A stretch of DNA of 64,000 nucleotides, taken from the NCBI GenBank assembly GCA_951230915.1, contig OX579639.1:12524001-12588000 (forward strand), given 5' to 3'. Positions 1 to 12,330 of the stretch are shown piece after piece. Each line of letters opens with the position of its first letter. Position 1 is the first letter of the stretch. The notes under the pieces were generated by a model, which saw nothing but the letters and a program-made list of their open reading frames with translations, made no database searches and had not been told where the DNA came from. Origin of the DNA: Antitrichia curtipendula. Its lineage: Eukaryota > Streptophyta > Bryopsida > Hypnales > Leucodontaceae. Position numbers and translations under genes: made by a program.

Positions 1-2428
1 TACTGCGTGGGAGCTTTTGGTTGGGTTACCGACAGATGCTCAGGCTCTGGAATCAGGTGATGGGGTCCAGTTTTTCTGTAGAACTTGCTCGTGTCAACTT
101 ACGAATGCACCTTTCAGGTACCACGATACTTTACACGATGAATTTAGGTTTACTTGATTGATGAGAAGCTTTAAAGATACCATGCATATATCTACCCTAT
201 GCAGGGTGGATGATTCGTCCCAGTTGATTTGACTGTTACTCGATCCTACGATTCCTTACCAAGATATTTGCACGATAGGCTGAGGTATAGCTTACTGAAT
301 TTATGTTGACGATGTGCAGTATGATGTACGGTTGCATATGTTCAGTTGCCCTTTTTAAAAAAAAGGATTAATGTATTATTTTCCTTCTAGATTTCTGTGA
401 CGAATTTGGGATGTAAATTTGTTGCACTTTTGCAGACGTATCATAGAAGTTCCATCCCTGGACTGGCGTGAAGTATCAGAGCATTTCTATGGAAACTGTT
501 GTTGCGCATCTTTTGGAGCTCAAGCTGCGTTGCTTGCTGCAAGGTTTCAGCAACTGCTGACTTCAGCAGAAGGGACTTGTCTTGTTGCATCTACGACATG
601 CATTGTGCACAAAGGGGATGTTATCACATCTGAAGCTGACAGAGATGGACCTGCTGCTGCAAATCTGTTGCATTGCGGGAAAATTGATAGCGATCCATGT
701 GTCGGTCACATTGAAGTGGAAACCTCCCATTTACACATATCTGAACATGAGGATAGGAAGCAGAAGGCGGATGAATCTTCAAAGAATAAGTTTTGTGCAG
801 GTGATAGCAACGGCTCTGAACATTATTCAACCAAATTAGAAGTGAATTCGGGAAGTGATAATAAGCCTCATCATGATCAAAATGGTGGGGATGGAAGGAC
901 AACAGCCGAAGAAATACAGGAGGGATACGTTTTGGGTAATAAAGTCTCACCTGAAGGATTTGAAAGCACACTTCATGAGGACACAGTTGAAGAGCCTTGT
1001 TGTTCATCTGACTGTTCTTCTAGAAAATCTGCCTCAACAGAATTTTCCTCTCTGATGGAAGGAAAATATGAGAGTCCAGAGAGCCTTGGTAATGGGTTTA
1101 TGGCAGGGTCGCAGAGTGAGGTGCTTGACTGGGAACCATTCTATTGCCGTACTTGCTCATCACTAGTAGGTGCGAGGCATGATGACAGCAGCAAGAATGG
1201 CCTGCAATTCTTCAAGTGCCAGATCTCCACGGATAAATCGGTTCCAAGCTCTAGCAATCTTTTTAGGTGAGTGAATTCTCTTGCGTGTGCATCATCCCTG
1301 TGAAATTCATTTGACGGGATGAGATCTTAAATGGTTTTAGTACCTTATTCATCCTGTTCAATCCTGATTGGTTGTTTTTGTTGTATACAGGGAGCACACT
1401 CTCGAAAGGTTGTTCACGCATGAGTTAGCAAAGGATACAGAGAGCAATTCCTCGTATCGATATGTCGTGCGGAGTTTTCAAACAGGGGCTGCTCTTCTGC
1501 AGCTTGTCCTCCTAAACCAAAGTGCGTTAGTCAGCTCTGGCACGTGCCTTCCGACAAGTACCCCAAACAGTGGAGATACAGCTTTGGGATCCGCAGGGCC
1601 TGGTTGCCAAGCTGAACACGCAAAACTCAATGACACTCATGACAGGAAACCTGGAAACGTTTCCCTGAAGACTGTGGTCAAATTCATGTTCTGCGATTGC
1701 AGGATCCTAGGGTTGGAGGAGTTAAGGTATGAATCTGACTTGTTAACACACTTTTGTGAATCACATTTTCGAGGTCATCGTGTGAGAAAATCAGATTTAT
1801 TTCATGTGATGGTCGTTAAAATATGCTTGTAATGGAAAAAAAAATCTGGAATTGGGTCTCTTGTGAAACGAGAATATTAGGCCTGAGGAGGGTATTTAGA
1901 TCTCTGGGCCCTCTATTTTAAGTCTCTCAAACAATCAATCATTGCTAAATCTTGAAATCACGTAGTTTGCAAGTTTGCACCTTATTTAATTGCATTGCCT
2001 TTGTGGAACAAATGGGTTTATTTCAGGTTTACTACCTTGTCCAATTAGATGTGTACTCAATATGATTCTTAGGATATTTGGGGAATGGGCACACAGTCTG
2101 CAATTAGAGAGTGTTTGAGAAATCGTATTTCTTCATTCTGCGAGGTGGCTAAGTGCCTTCAAAAATGTTGAAATTGAGGTCAAAATTGTGGTTTTGTCAG
2201 TGTTTGCATCACACTTGGAAATTGGACACGATGAACTGTCGGTGACACTCGTTGTTGGACTTGCGCAGATTGATTGACAAGTGGGCACAACTTCAGAAAG
2301 CTGATGACCTATTTGTGCTGGATGAAGTAGCCGGGACGTTAATAGATTTGTTGAAGTCCCACCAGCTGGCCTATCCTCCATCTTGCCAATCATTCCAACA
2401 ATTCAGTTTGTCATTCCTTTCGAAATGA
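1..2428 (+). CDS. UBE3D: UBE3D-like HECT_2 E3 ubiquitin ligase, 3' part (5' end outside window)
   Basis: Four exons can be joined in phase: 1-117, 436-1266, 1391-1726 and 2269-2428, all with GT-AG introns. The joined frame gives 480 residues to a TGA at 2426. Seen: a CRTC cysteine motif at the end of exon 1, then VPSLDWREV followed by a Cys-rich YGNCCCASFG stretch, a second CRTC motif late in exon 2 (WEPFYCRTCSSLVG), and a C-terminus with KWAQLQKADDLFVLDE and YPPSCQSF. From knowledge of the family, this order matches UBE3D (HECT_2, an E2C-binding E3 ligase), including the conserved C-terminal tail. The middle of exon 2 is a long hydrophilic Ser/Glu-rich insert with no recognised domain. The start codon lies upstream of base 1. 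The transferring cysteine cannot be named from sequence alone. No frameshift or internal stop is seen, so the gene looks intact. Confidence 0.8.
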
Positions 2429-2800
2429 TAAGTACACGTTCAGAAACTGGTCCTTTCCTTCAGATTGATTTGGATATTATTTGGTGTCATTGAATGTTAC
2501 AATCTAAATCATTACCTTGCATCTGTCATTCTGTCATCCTTTCGATTGCAGAATTTATTTGGAACTCTGGCGATGCTGCTGCTGTCACAGGAACAGCTTC
2601 TGCTCCAATATAGGGCCTGCACTTTCTAAGATTCATCTTTTCTCTATTCATGCAGATTTGGTCCCCGAGACTTTCTTTTCTTGTACTGCAGCTAGACCGG
2701 CAGTATTACACAGTGATGGTTAGCATACTTGTACTTGTGATCACAATTTGTTAACTTTCTTTGCAAAATCTGACTGCAAACAGTGGCTCTCATAAGTTTT
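2429..2800 (+). other. Probable 3' UTR and downstream flank of the UBE3D-like gene
   Basis: This follows the stop codon directly and is less AT-rich than the DNA beyond 2800. A cgattgcag acceptor-like site near 2550 could mark a 3' UTR intron. No coding family is recognised in the short open frame here. Confidence 0.35.
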
Positions 2801-4560
2801 CATACACCTCAAAAATTGTCATAAGTAATTGAGAAATTGGATTATTTTTTCCAACAAGCTTTGTGGACATGTCCAGATACAAGTAACACACTTGTATAAA
2901 ATGATTCTTCAAAAAGTTTAAATAAAATTTAAACATTCTTTAAAATTTAACTCAAATTTATTGGTGAAAAAGAACTTTTGAAACAATTTAAAAAATTTCG
3001 AGATTCTTTTAGTGAGGAATGAGAATTTATATAAGAATTTTTATGGTAAAAGTCTTATGAATTCTCAAAATTTATTGAATGAATTATTATTGATTGAAAC
3101 AAAATCTCCAATAATTAAGATTTTATAATTCACTCCAAAAATCTCCCAAAATATCATAAAAAATATTTTATAAACATTTTATATAGGGTCTAAAAGGATT
3201 TCCAAACCACTTGACGAGGACATAGTTGTCTTAAGAAGGTTTAATATGAGTCCGTAGAAAGTTTAGAATTAGGTGGTTCAATAAACCTTCTTGAAATAAG
3301 TAGAGTAATACTATGAGTTTGAATATGGTGTATAGGATCTTCTAGAAGTGAATTGTTGAACTTTGGATTTTTTTAAATAGCCGTTCGAATTTTGAAAGGT
3401 CAATTACTTTAATTAGGGTTGGAAAATTCTTAGAAATTATTTTGGTTGCAGCAAAATTTTAATAAAAATTAGGATAACATTTTTGTAATAATAACATGCT
3501 TTGAAAATTTTCAAAACATTCCAACATTGACAAATATTCAAACTTGTGATTCCATTGATTTCCAACAAATTTTAAACAAATTCAAGGCATTGATCAAAGC
3601 CCCAAGAGCATATGACATTTAAATTTAATTTTTCTTAAAGTCTTTTCATACTCCCCCAATTCCTAGGGTCACTCTAAGCAAGTCAAAAACCTTGAAAATT
3701 GCAAATTCCATCATCTGGAATTTTTATGTTTTTTTGTATTCACAATTTGTTGGCTTTTATGAGTCCGAACAATATAAAAAATAGGCAATAATTCCCAAGT
3801 CTAATTTGGGCCTTCTGAAGCCAATGACACAATTTGTTTGTCATTTGAAGCTTTTCTCTAAAAGTTACAATTGATCTAGCAATTAATGTGATTTTTTAGA
3901 AATTAACATTTAATTCTAAAAAAATCTTGAGGTAAAATTAGAAAGAGAGGCTTTGGAAAAATTAATGTACAAAAGTCCACATCTTCTCTCCCAAACCATC
4001 CCTTTTCTTATGTGTTACTTTGTAGCTTGGTCCATTTTAATGGATTTTGGTCAATTTGGCCAAATTATGCCAATTTGATGTTTTTAGGGCATTTTTTGCT
4101 CATTTTATTGTAATTTTTTGAGCTTGCTTTGAAGGATATTAGGAAGAAAATGAGACTCCAAGAAGGTTGGTTGGTTTTGAAAAAAATCAATGGAAGATTG
4201 TGCTCCATGCACAAGTGGGTAAATTCAAGAAAGAATTAAGTGACTAAGATCTTTGTGGTTTTTTTTTATTACATGGTCATGATTGGAAGTTCAAATTGTG
4301 GCACAAAGAACAATGATACCTTGATGGTGACATAACCCTCCTTTGTTTCCACCTAAGTGTTGTCATTTCCTGTTGAGGTATCATCTTAATCACCTCCTTA
4401 GTTGTCTGATTTCACGCCTAATTTTTCTATTTGTTAACTGAAGCAGCTGAGCTTTGTTTTTAGCTTTCTTTCACTGTACCTCCAACTTCAATGCAATATT
4501 CTATTCACCTTTGTAGCTTTATAGCTTTATTTTTTTGTCAATTCTATAACTAATTAGGTA
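2800..4560. other. AT-rich intergenic DNA, no gene seen
   Basis: Very AT-rich with many A and T runs. I read both strands and see no frame longer than about 60 codons, no recognisable protein motif and no clear terminal repeats. It is probably old decayed repeat DNA. Confidence 0.6.
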
Positions 4561-5117
4561 GATATGACAAAAATGGTGGAGAAATTCATTTACAAGGTTT
4601 CTGCAACTATAGCTAGGAAGTATACACCAATTATTAATCAAAGTCGCCAGCTCCACTTACAAATTCCAAAATCCGAAATTCCTTGCATTACGTAGATGTG
4701 GTGCTACACATATTGATGTTTGGCTTAATGGATTGGTATATCCCCATCAACCAAGTACAATCAAGCACCCAAAGTTTCACAATGTCAATGATTTGTTAGA
4801 ATTTGTTGGTGAAGGGAAGAAAGGTTTGTTAGGATATGTTGAAAGTTTGAGTGCTCATGGTGACGGTACGCTCAAATTGTGCTTAGATGAGGCATAAAGA
4901 AAGATTAATTAGCACACTTCAAGCGCATATGAGAATGCATTTAGAAAGTGTTCAAGAAAAGAATTGTTTACTACAATTTACTAGAGACAAGTTACAAGCA
5001 AGGGAGAGACTAGAAGATGATAATAGACAATTATTATTAGCAAGTGAATTGCTAAAGAGCAAAATCAACTCTCTAAAAATGGAATGCACACAACTTAAAG
5101 ATCATTTACTTCCATAA
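4560..5117 (+). pseudogene. Broken reading frame of unknown family with coiled-coil tail
   Basis: A frame from about 4620 to 4895 reads through motifs such as LRRCGATHIDVWLNGLVYP and VNDLLEFVGEGKKGLLGYV, with one frameshift near 4680, and ends at a TAA at 4896. An overlapping second frame at 4887-5117 encodes 76 residues rich in Glu, Lys, Leu and Gln (MRHKERLISTLQ, RERLEDDNRQLLLASELL), a likely coiled coil. The two may once have been one protein. I do not recognise the family. It lies directly 5' of the pogo-like remains and may belong to that element or be a separate insertion. Confidence 0.4.
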
Positions 5118-5119
5118 TC

Positions 5120-5794
5120 AAATTGACATGAAGAGAGTCGCTTTGAAATGGAATTGGATTTTTAGATTCAAATTGAGTCTTTGTGAGAGAGTTATGAAGA
5201 GAAACCGAAGAAGGTTAAACATGAACAATTCATATCAATGGAGATCAAAGGGAAGCAATTACTAAGCATGTGGTCAACAAAACGGCCCAAACCTATGCAC
5301 ATGTTGTGGGATAGGAGGGTCTTTATAGACCAAAGGTTCAAACCAACAACCAATCCAACATGTTGAGCTACATGAACAATTGATCAATTAAAAGGTGTTT
5401 TTGTAGCAGTTGACCATGGCATCCTCCATAGTATATTACATGAGCATATTCATGGCACTACATTGTTACACTAGAGAGGTAGGAAGCCTATTTTGGCCGC
5501 TATAGAGGAAGATAAAGTGGTCAAATATGTGTTTGACATGCAAAACTTAGGACATCCTATCACTCAAGTTAAAGGTTGTGGAGGCCTTCAAATTGAAAAT
5601 TACCCCATTTAAGAGTGGAATGCCTAGTGCGAGGTGCATTAGAAATTTTTTGACCCTGTAGAACAGTAGAAGGCTGCGAGTTTGCATGGCAGCAATGCAA
5701 TTACAAAATAAATAAAAATATAATACGGCGGAGCACTACTAGTACCACATCAGATTGGCCATTTCAAAAATGTTTTTTAATCTTTTATTTTTTA

Positions 5795-5871
<77 letters not shown>

Positions 5872-7350
5872 TGTATGTATGTATGTATGTATGTATGTAT
5901 GTATTTATTATTATTTATTTTTCTTAAATTTAAAATTTTGTAAGGTTCAGATTTTATACAATGGTGGTATTACTTTTATAAATACCATCCAGAGTTATCA
6001 CTTTGAATGGCCCAAGGTTTGGACACAAATAAGGCAAAGGACTTGTGTCCAACAAATGTGCCTATATTTTATTATAATTTTCAATCATTACTTGAGAAGG
6101 GATAAGGCCCTTCATACATTTGGAACATGGACAAGACCAAAGCACAAGCAAGGCTTAATTAATGGTGGAAGAAGGATTTTGACCAAAATAGGTAGTTAGG
6201 CCATCCATTTTATACTTTCCAAAGATAAGTAGTGCTTATCTATATTGTGTTGCATAAATGCAAATGGGGCCAAACTTCCAAAATTTTACATATTTTGTGG
6301 CAAACAAATTTTCTATCACTACATCAAAGGTTATGAGGATGATGCAACCATGGGCATGCAAGAAAAGTATTTGATGACTGGACACCTCTTTACGGCATGG
6401 ATTGTGCTTTCAGGAAATATGTGAAAAAGAGGGAACTAGGAATTTCAAATACCAACTACCACTTACTAATTCTTAATGGACATGGTTTCTATGTGACTAT
6501 AAATGTGGTTAATACTACTTGGATTGTGGGACTTGATCACCTATCATTACCATCCTACACATCTTGCGACATGCAAACTCTAGATGTTTCATGCTTTCAG
6601 CCTTTCAAGCAAGCATTTAGCAGGCATTTAAACTAAACCCGAAATGTGTGGACTTTGCATAACAAATCTCAAGGTGTAAGCAAGGAGGTATTGAGAAGGT
6701 AAATTTCACAAGGTTTAGAAAATGGACTTATGATTAATTGAAAATATAAAAAGTGGATTTTGTAACACAAAAATTTGGCCATTCAATGAAAATGTTATAG
6801 ATGGAAAAATGGGCCCAAGTGAGTTCTACAAGAATGCTAATGTATTGGAGGTGACAAATGGATATTCCTTTTGAGGAAATGCAAAATAATGACACATCAA
6901 AGATAATATATGATTATGACTTTGAAGAATCCAATGATTATAAGAATCAATTGAAAGATGCTCTTATGAAACCCGATGCTAGTGTCAATATTAATGCAAC
7001 ACACTACTATGTTCCATCCCAAAACGATGTTGGAGAAAATGATAGCCTTAATTTTGGTGCCCCATGGAAACAAGGAGTTCAATAAATTCTTGCATCTACC
7101 AACAGAGGATATCGAGGTTCATGAAGCATGCCCTTCAATTCATGAGTCTTAAATCGAGTTATCGAAGTTCATACTTCTCACTTCTAATGAATTTTTGGAA
7201 TTATTAGATGTGAAAGCAACATTGAAAGACTTTGTACCAAGAGACATAAATTGTTAGTAGAGGAAAATAAAGAGAAGAAGGCAAAGAAGAGCAAGCATCA
7301 AATAAATTTCTTATTTCAAAGAGAGCAGAATAAATAAAAATTACAATGGG
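5120..7350 (+). pseudogene. Degenerate pogo-like (Tc1/mariner superfamily, DDE_1) transposase
   Basis: Pieces of one transposase occur in order with frameshifts and stops. At about 5370-5580 there are helix-turn-helix remains (VFVAVDHGILHSILHEH, then EDKVVKYVFDMQNLGHPIT) like the Psq/CENP-B DNA-binding region. At about 6330-6400 is MGMQEKYLMTGHLFTAWI. At 6470-6620 is the DDE core YHLLILNGHGFYVTINVV and LPSYTSCDMQTLDVSCFQPF, which matches the plant pogo signature LLILDGHGSHVT plus LPSHTSHALQPLDVS. The Asp expected in LDGHG is Asn here, so a catalytic residue is lost. Acidic and Lys-rich tail fragments follow at 6858-7085 and 7190-7340. A long microsatellite interrupts the element near 5.8 kb. 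Inactive beyond doubt; termini were not found. Confidence 0.7.
5802..5902. repeat. Compound microsatellite (AT)n then (ATGT)n
   Basis: About 20 AT dinucleotides run straight into about 15 copies of ATGT. The open frame reading Met-Tyr-Val-Cys repeats is only this repeat translated. Confidence 0.95.
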
Positions 7351-7359
7351 ACAAGTAAT

Positions 7360-8420
7360 TACTACAGATTCTAAAGGAAAAAAAGACAAATTGATTTATA
7401 GTCATTGTGCAAGATGACTCTACATATCCTAAAATCTAAATAGTTATTGTCTATCTGATACTCCTTATTTTTAAAGCATATTTATTCATTCATTTTTTTT
7501 CTATTACTTTTTATGTTTGGCTATTAGTAAATTTTTACCTTGAAATGAAAGTTTATTCTACTTGACCTTTGAAAATCAAATTGAAACAACTTTCTTACAA
7601 TTAATTACACTAAAAGACAAATTGTTAAAATTTCCTATAAAATAAGACTACAATGAGTATCGAACAATAAAAAGCTAAAGAACAAAAAGTAGCGTTATAG
7701 ATTCCAAATCCTATTGAAATCAAATCCTTTTCCTATTCCATGCACCTCCCTAGCAAAATAATGTGGACAAGTTATGTCACTTGCTAGATAAAATCAACAA
7801 ACTATGTTGCATCAATCAAAATTCAAAAAATTAGGATGTGATTCGAGACTTGTGTTACCATGCAGTGGCCAATTTCAAAAAGTAATAGTGAACAAGGAGT
7901 CACTTTGGTTGAAAGAAATATAGGACATTGTCAAAATTCCTCTATATCCTTAATTTTATTTATGACTATAAAATGATAAGGATATTTACTTAGGAGTACC
8001 TTGATTTATATTTTTTTCCCCTTTTTTTTTCCTATCCTAACTTTTTGCTTTATTCACTTTGTCTATATTTTTTTAGAACCCTTCAATTAATCTCCTTTTC
8101 CCAATTGCCTTTCTTCTTCTATCCTTTTGGCTTTTCCCAATCTATTTTTTATTTACTTTTGGTTATCTAGGGATTTATAGCAAAATTTTAAATAATATAT
8201 ACATATCAAGATTATAATATCTTTTTTTCAAAAGTGATGTTTGATTAATTGACACAAAAGGTCAAATTTCAAATTGGCTTCAAAAAGACCTCACATTTTT
8301 TGGTTCCTCATGTCCTAGACTAATCAACATGTGGTGATGCTATAGGAAAAATTGGAAATTGTAGGAGTTGAGGCTTGGAACATGAGGTGGTACGAAGACT
8401 ACAAAATTAGTTGGTCATTA
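7360..8420. other. AT-rich intergenic DNA, no gene seen
   Basis: Both strands are rich in short A and T runs and multiply stopped in every frame. No motif is recognised. Confidence 0.55.
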
Positions 8421-8421
8421 C

Positions 8422-8686
8422 AAAAAATTTCAGCCCTGGAAGGGGCCGCGAGAGCCGGTGCAATAAGGGAAAAAAAATTATTATTTTTTTTCAAAAAGTG
8501 AAATCCAGCATGGCATCAATGGTGCCACGTCAGCGCCACATCAGACTTGAAAATTTTTTAATTCTTTTTTTTCCAAAAAAAAAATTAAATCTTTTTTTTT
8601 TTTTTTTTCCCTAGTATTCCATAATATCACCCCGAGGGTGCCTAAGTCAGATTCTGACAGCCCCTTTGAGGGTCGAAATTTTTTCT
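8422..8686. mobile_element. MITE-like element with ~25-bp inverted ends
   Basis: The left end reads AAAAAATTTCAGCCCTGGAA and the right end, reverse complemented, reads AAAAAATTTCGACCCTCAAA, both followed by GGGGC. The interior (about 215 bp) has GCCACGTCAGCGCCACATCAG and a poly-T run but no coding frame. A related fragment (AATTTTTTTGACCCTGTAG) lies near 5647. The target duplication is unclear because the ends are A/T runs. The superfamily is not assigned. Confidence 0.55.
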
Positions 8687-8689
8687 AAT

Positions 8690-9381
8690 GTGGATGGGGT
8701 GAGGTAATGAAGGCATAAGTTGGAAGCAACTAGTAGAGAATGGCAACGGGAAATGGGTGGGAGATGGCTATAGATATAGGATCCTAAATAGTCTTAGTAG
8801 AGGGTGCCGTCATAGGGTACCATTAGGCCAAGAAAAGTAGAATATTTCGATGATGGCAAGAGTTGTTTAGTTTTTACTTGAAATTAATTTCATTGGTTTG
8901 AGTGGTTCAATAAGCCCACCTAATGGCCATAGAAATAAACTTTGATGGACCTCTATTATTACAAAATTAGATTGAAAATGACAATAAATGATGGTAGTGC
9001 AAGGGAGGGATTTCTATGTAAATCTTGGTCTTTTTTAATCCTTGTATGTATGAAAGAAGGATAGTCTAGTGACTTGAATAGGTATCCTATGCTTTCAATT
9101 TTGAAAATTCATAGAATATTGCCAAAATGCCAAAAAAATAGAGAACAACTTCCATTTGATTTCTCTTGGGCTTGCTAGGATAGTACTAAAAAACAAAATT
9201 CAAAAGCAATCCCCACAGATATGACTAGTGACAATGTACTCAAAAGTGGCAAGCCGTACCCACCTCCCTCACTAAGTCTTCTTCAAATTCAAGAAATGCC
9301 TATTTTTCTACCCGATCAAAGATACACGTAAAATTTGCCCTTGTTTTGTTTTCCTTCACTCACCCAAAAGTGTCAGTTTTG
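8690..9381. other. Intergenic DNA up to the assembly gap, no gene seen
   Basis: No coding motif on either strand. The last bases before the gap do not resemble the 3' end of the DHHC gene that starts right after it, so the two sides of the gap are not evidently one locus. Confidence 0.5.
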
Positions 9382-9581
9382 NNNNNNNNNNNNNNNNNNN
9401 NNNNNNNNNNNNNNNNNNNNNNNNNNNNNNNNNNNNNNNNNNNNNNNNNNNNNNNNNNNNNNNNNNNNNNNNNNNNNNNNNNNNNNNNNNNNNNNNNNNN
9501 NNNNNNNNNNNNNNNNNNNNNNNNNNNNNNNNNNNNNNNNNNNNNNNNNNNNNNNNNNNNNNNNNNNNNNNNNNNNNNNNN
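9382..9581. other. Assembly gap, exactly 200 N
   Basis: An unbroken run of 200 N. The round number suggests a placeholder of unknown true size. It removes the 3' end of DHHC copy A. Confidence 0.99.
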
Positions 9582-11767
9582 GCGGAATCTTCGTGCAGAA
9601 AATCTCGTTGAAGTTGCTGCAACAACCCTGATTATAAGGATTCACCTTGTTGTCGTAACGGTAACGGAAGTTCTCATAAGTGGTCTGCACAGAAAACGGA
9701 CAGGCTCAGAGTCAGGACTCTCACGGCACATACAAACGACGAGAACCAGGCAACGAAGGGACGAATACTCATCGTAAGTCACGTGACCGAGGCGCAGAAA
9801 AAACACGAACCTGGTTGGTACCAATGAGGTACAGATGGAACACGGTCAGTCCACCCACGAACCACACGCAGATGAACGAGTAAACCATCAGGACAATCGA
9901 AGCCGGAGATCGAGAAAGGGCACGCCACACCGAACGATGGCCCTCATCCATCAAGATCTTGATGTACAGTGCACACATCGCAAAGACATAGATACACAAC
10001 AGCGAAGTCGAAGACACGAACATGAAAAAAAAACGATAATTCCTCTGCACGCACCATGCAACCAAAACAGTCAGACATCAGCAACAACAATCCAAAACAC
10101 TTCCACAGAAACACTCATAGTACATTGAGTAGGAATGCAAACAAAAAGAACAAAGACTTCACGATCTGGGAATCACAGCGCTCACGATACCAACCATGTC
10201 CCACACAAACGAGACTCCCGTCACAACTGGTGCTGCAGAAATGCATACCTGGCCAATGCATTGTCCAACCCAAGGACAATGGTGGTCAAACCGTTGAACA
10301 CAATTATTGCATATGGAGCAGTGAGAACAACGAGGAGGACGATACAGCATGCAAGTGTCACAGTACTTCGTCTTCACGGCGACACCGTTCACAATCACAT
10401 CCTTGGTTCGAGGCAGGCGCGAGCGGGGGGTTTGTCCTCCTCCCCAGGTTTCTGCTGGAGAAGAGCCTTGTTCAAAGTCATCTTCGGGTTCAGGGGGATG
10501 AGAATTGCGAGGGATAATTCCTGGATCTCTTCCGGAGGTCAAAAGCAGCAATACCAGAACCTGATCCAAGTGCATACCGAATGCGCGTCAGTTCACTTAC
10601 ATCAAGGAAACCCTGCTACGACACTCCGAAAATACAAAGATGATTTCAGGAGTGGAGGACTTACGTAAACTGTGTAAATGACAGCAATCGCAACAATTGC
10701 GCTTCCCCCACTGTGGTCATAATGATGAATGAGGTGACGACCAACAAAAACACAGAAACACACGAGTGGCGCCACGATCAAGAAAATTGTGACCGCCAGC
10801 GACCTCACATCTGGTCCAAAGATCAATCTGCCGCATAGAAAGAATCTCTGCACATCAAACAATTCCACTATCAGACACTGATGAATTCGAAGCTATCGCA
10901 CTGTAGAATATAGGTCTGCCCGAAGAAGATCCTCCCTTGAATGACATTGGTGAGATGTCGTACTGTTAGGGGATCCGCATTTTCTCAAACCCCGAATCAA
11001 ACTAGGAAGCAGAATTATAGCAGTTTCTTGAGGCAGGAGCACATTTCCACAACGCCAAACTCGTTTCCATGCAAAACCGTAAACTCAATCCTGGCGGTCA
11101 TGCCCGGAGAGAATATGCTGTCGGAGTTTCTCTCCAAACCTTTAGGGCATGTCGGGTGTGGTATACTACTGTGGTATGACGTGTTTATGAGATCCTTTCC
11201 GTAACAGAAGAAGCACATCCAACAACGGCCATAATCACGCTGACCACATGTAGCTGGAGGGTTTGGGAACCTGGAAACTTATGTAACCCCTTCTTTCAAG
11301 TATGATTTCCAGTGTAGCAGTAGTGGCTGTAATTTTCCGGTAATTGAATTTGGAAAGGCATATGCCCCCTTACTCCAACATAATAGGCATAAAACGCACA
11401 AATTCTCCGCAAATCTTCATTGATCGAGCTACCACACAAATCATACAGATGCCACAATCGAATACCCAACATCTCACATTCCAACGCGTCTTTTTGAACT
11501 CCCTCACACCCCTGAATAGTCTCTATCAACAGTTTCCAGAATCACAGATCCTTGAGCCTCTCACACCTCTGGAATTCACACAAAAGATCATTCCACCTGT
11601 GAAAAAAGTCACAACAATAGGCAGCATGACCAAGACAGCTCACGTACACTCCACACAAAAAACACGAACAAACTTACATTGCTTCCCTTCCACACTTCAT
11701 ACACTCGCTTCCCCATCCCGACCTGCTGCTTGGGAGCAGTAGTACTAGGGTTTGGGTTTTCCCCCAT
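9582..11767 (-). CDS. PAT: DHHC palmitoyltransferase, copy A (3' end lost in gap)
   Basis: Five coding exons on the minus strand: 11767-11678, 10847-10665, 10560-10249, 10044-9811, and 9684 into the gap at 9582. They encode 30, 61, 104, 78 and at least 34 residues, all in phase with GT-AG introns. The product is a multi-pass membrane S-acyltransferase that attaches palmitate to protein cysteines via a Cys-acyl intermediate. Seen: two membrane segments, DPG, the Cys-rich domain ending [13 protein letters not shown], two more membrane segments, TTYE, and [16 protein letters not shown]. Exons 2 to 5 encode the same residues as copy B at 52.4-55.4 kb as far as the gap allows. Exon 1 differs at three residues (Thr, Val and Glu in place of Ala, Gly and Gln), and intron 1 is 830 bp against 1171 bp. 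Whether the gene is complete cannot be told across the gap. Confidence 0.88.
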
Positions 11768-12330
11768 TGCGTCCCCGTGATGAAACACGAAACCAAAAAA
11801 ACTCCGTCGGTAGACTGCTTGTTGTGGCGAGCCGCTTCTGTCCTACCCGCCTACCGCCATACTGCGCTCCCTCCCCTCCCCAGCCCAACCCCAGGCCCCT
11901 GGCCCAAGCTCGGTGATTCACAGCTTGAATAATAGTCTGTAGTCTAAGGTAAGAGTAGCCATTGCTGGCAGGCAGCCTATGAAACGCACCATGCGCAGAA
12001 AGATTGGAGACGAGGAAGTAGAGCAATTGAGAAAAAGGGGAGCGCGAGCCAGGTGAGGACGACGACGTGTGTGCAAGTGGGGCACACGGAGACCAAAGCT
12101 TACGAAGCCGAGGAAACGAAAGGAAAGAGGGTTGCGGTCCGGGAAGCGGGGGCCAGACAGTCTGGTCGCCATCGCCATCGCTCTCTTCCGCCTCTCTCGG
12201 ACATGGATGACCGGACGAGTGGACGACCGGAAGATGGGCGATCAGATCCCCGACGATTGTTTCACTCAGTTCGTTTGTCTGTTTCTCGTTCGTGAAATTC
12301 TCCCTCTCCGTCGTCCGTGTAGGTGACGAT
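11768..12330 (-). promoter_or_regulatory. GC-rich 5' flank of DHHC copy A
   Basis: This stretch is much richer in G+C than the DNA on its left and right, carries CCCTCCCC runs near 11870, and aligns by eye with the 5' flank of copy B, including a shared block around 11930-12040 (AATAGTCTGTAGTCTAAGGT). Its position immediately before the ATG at 11767 fits promoter plus 5' UTR. No TATA box is obvious. Open frames here look like composition effects. Confidence 0.5.

Noticed and set aside
5843..6199. 118-residue frame starting in MYVC repeats
   Set aside because: The start is the (ATGT)n microsatellite; the rest falls in the broken pogo element.
9335..9777. Frames that read through the gap as X residues
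   Set aside because: They exist only because N is not a stop; there is no sequence to support them.
10135..10668. 177-residue plus-strand frame and its twin at 53390
   Set aside because: Antisense to the DHHC exon 3 region; appears in both copies only because the sequence is duplicated.
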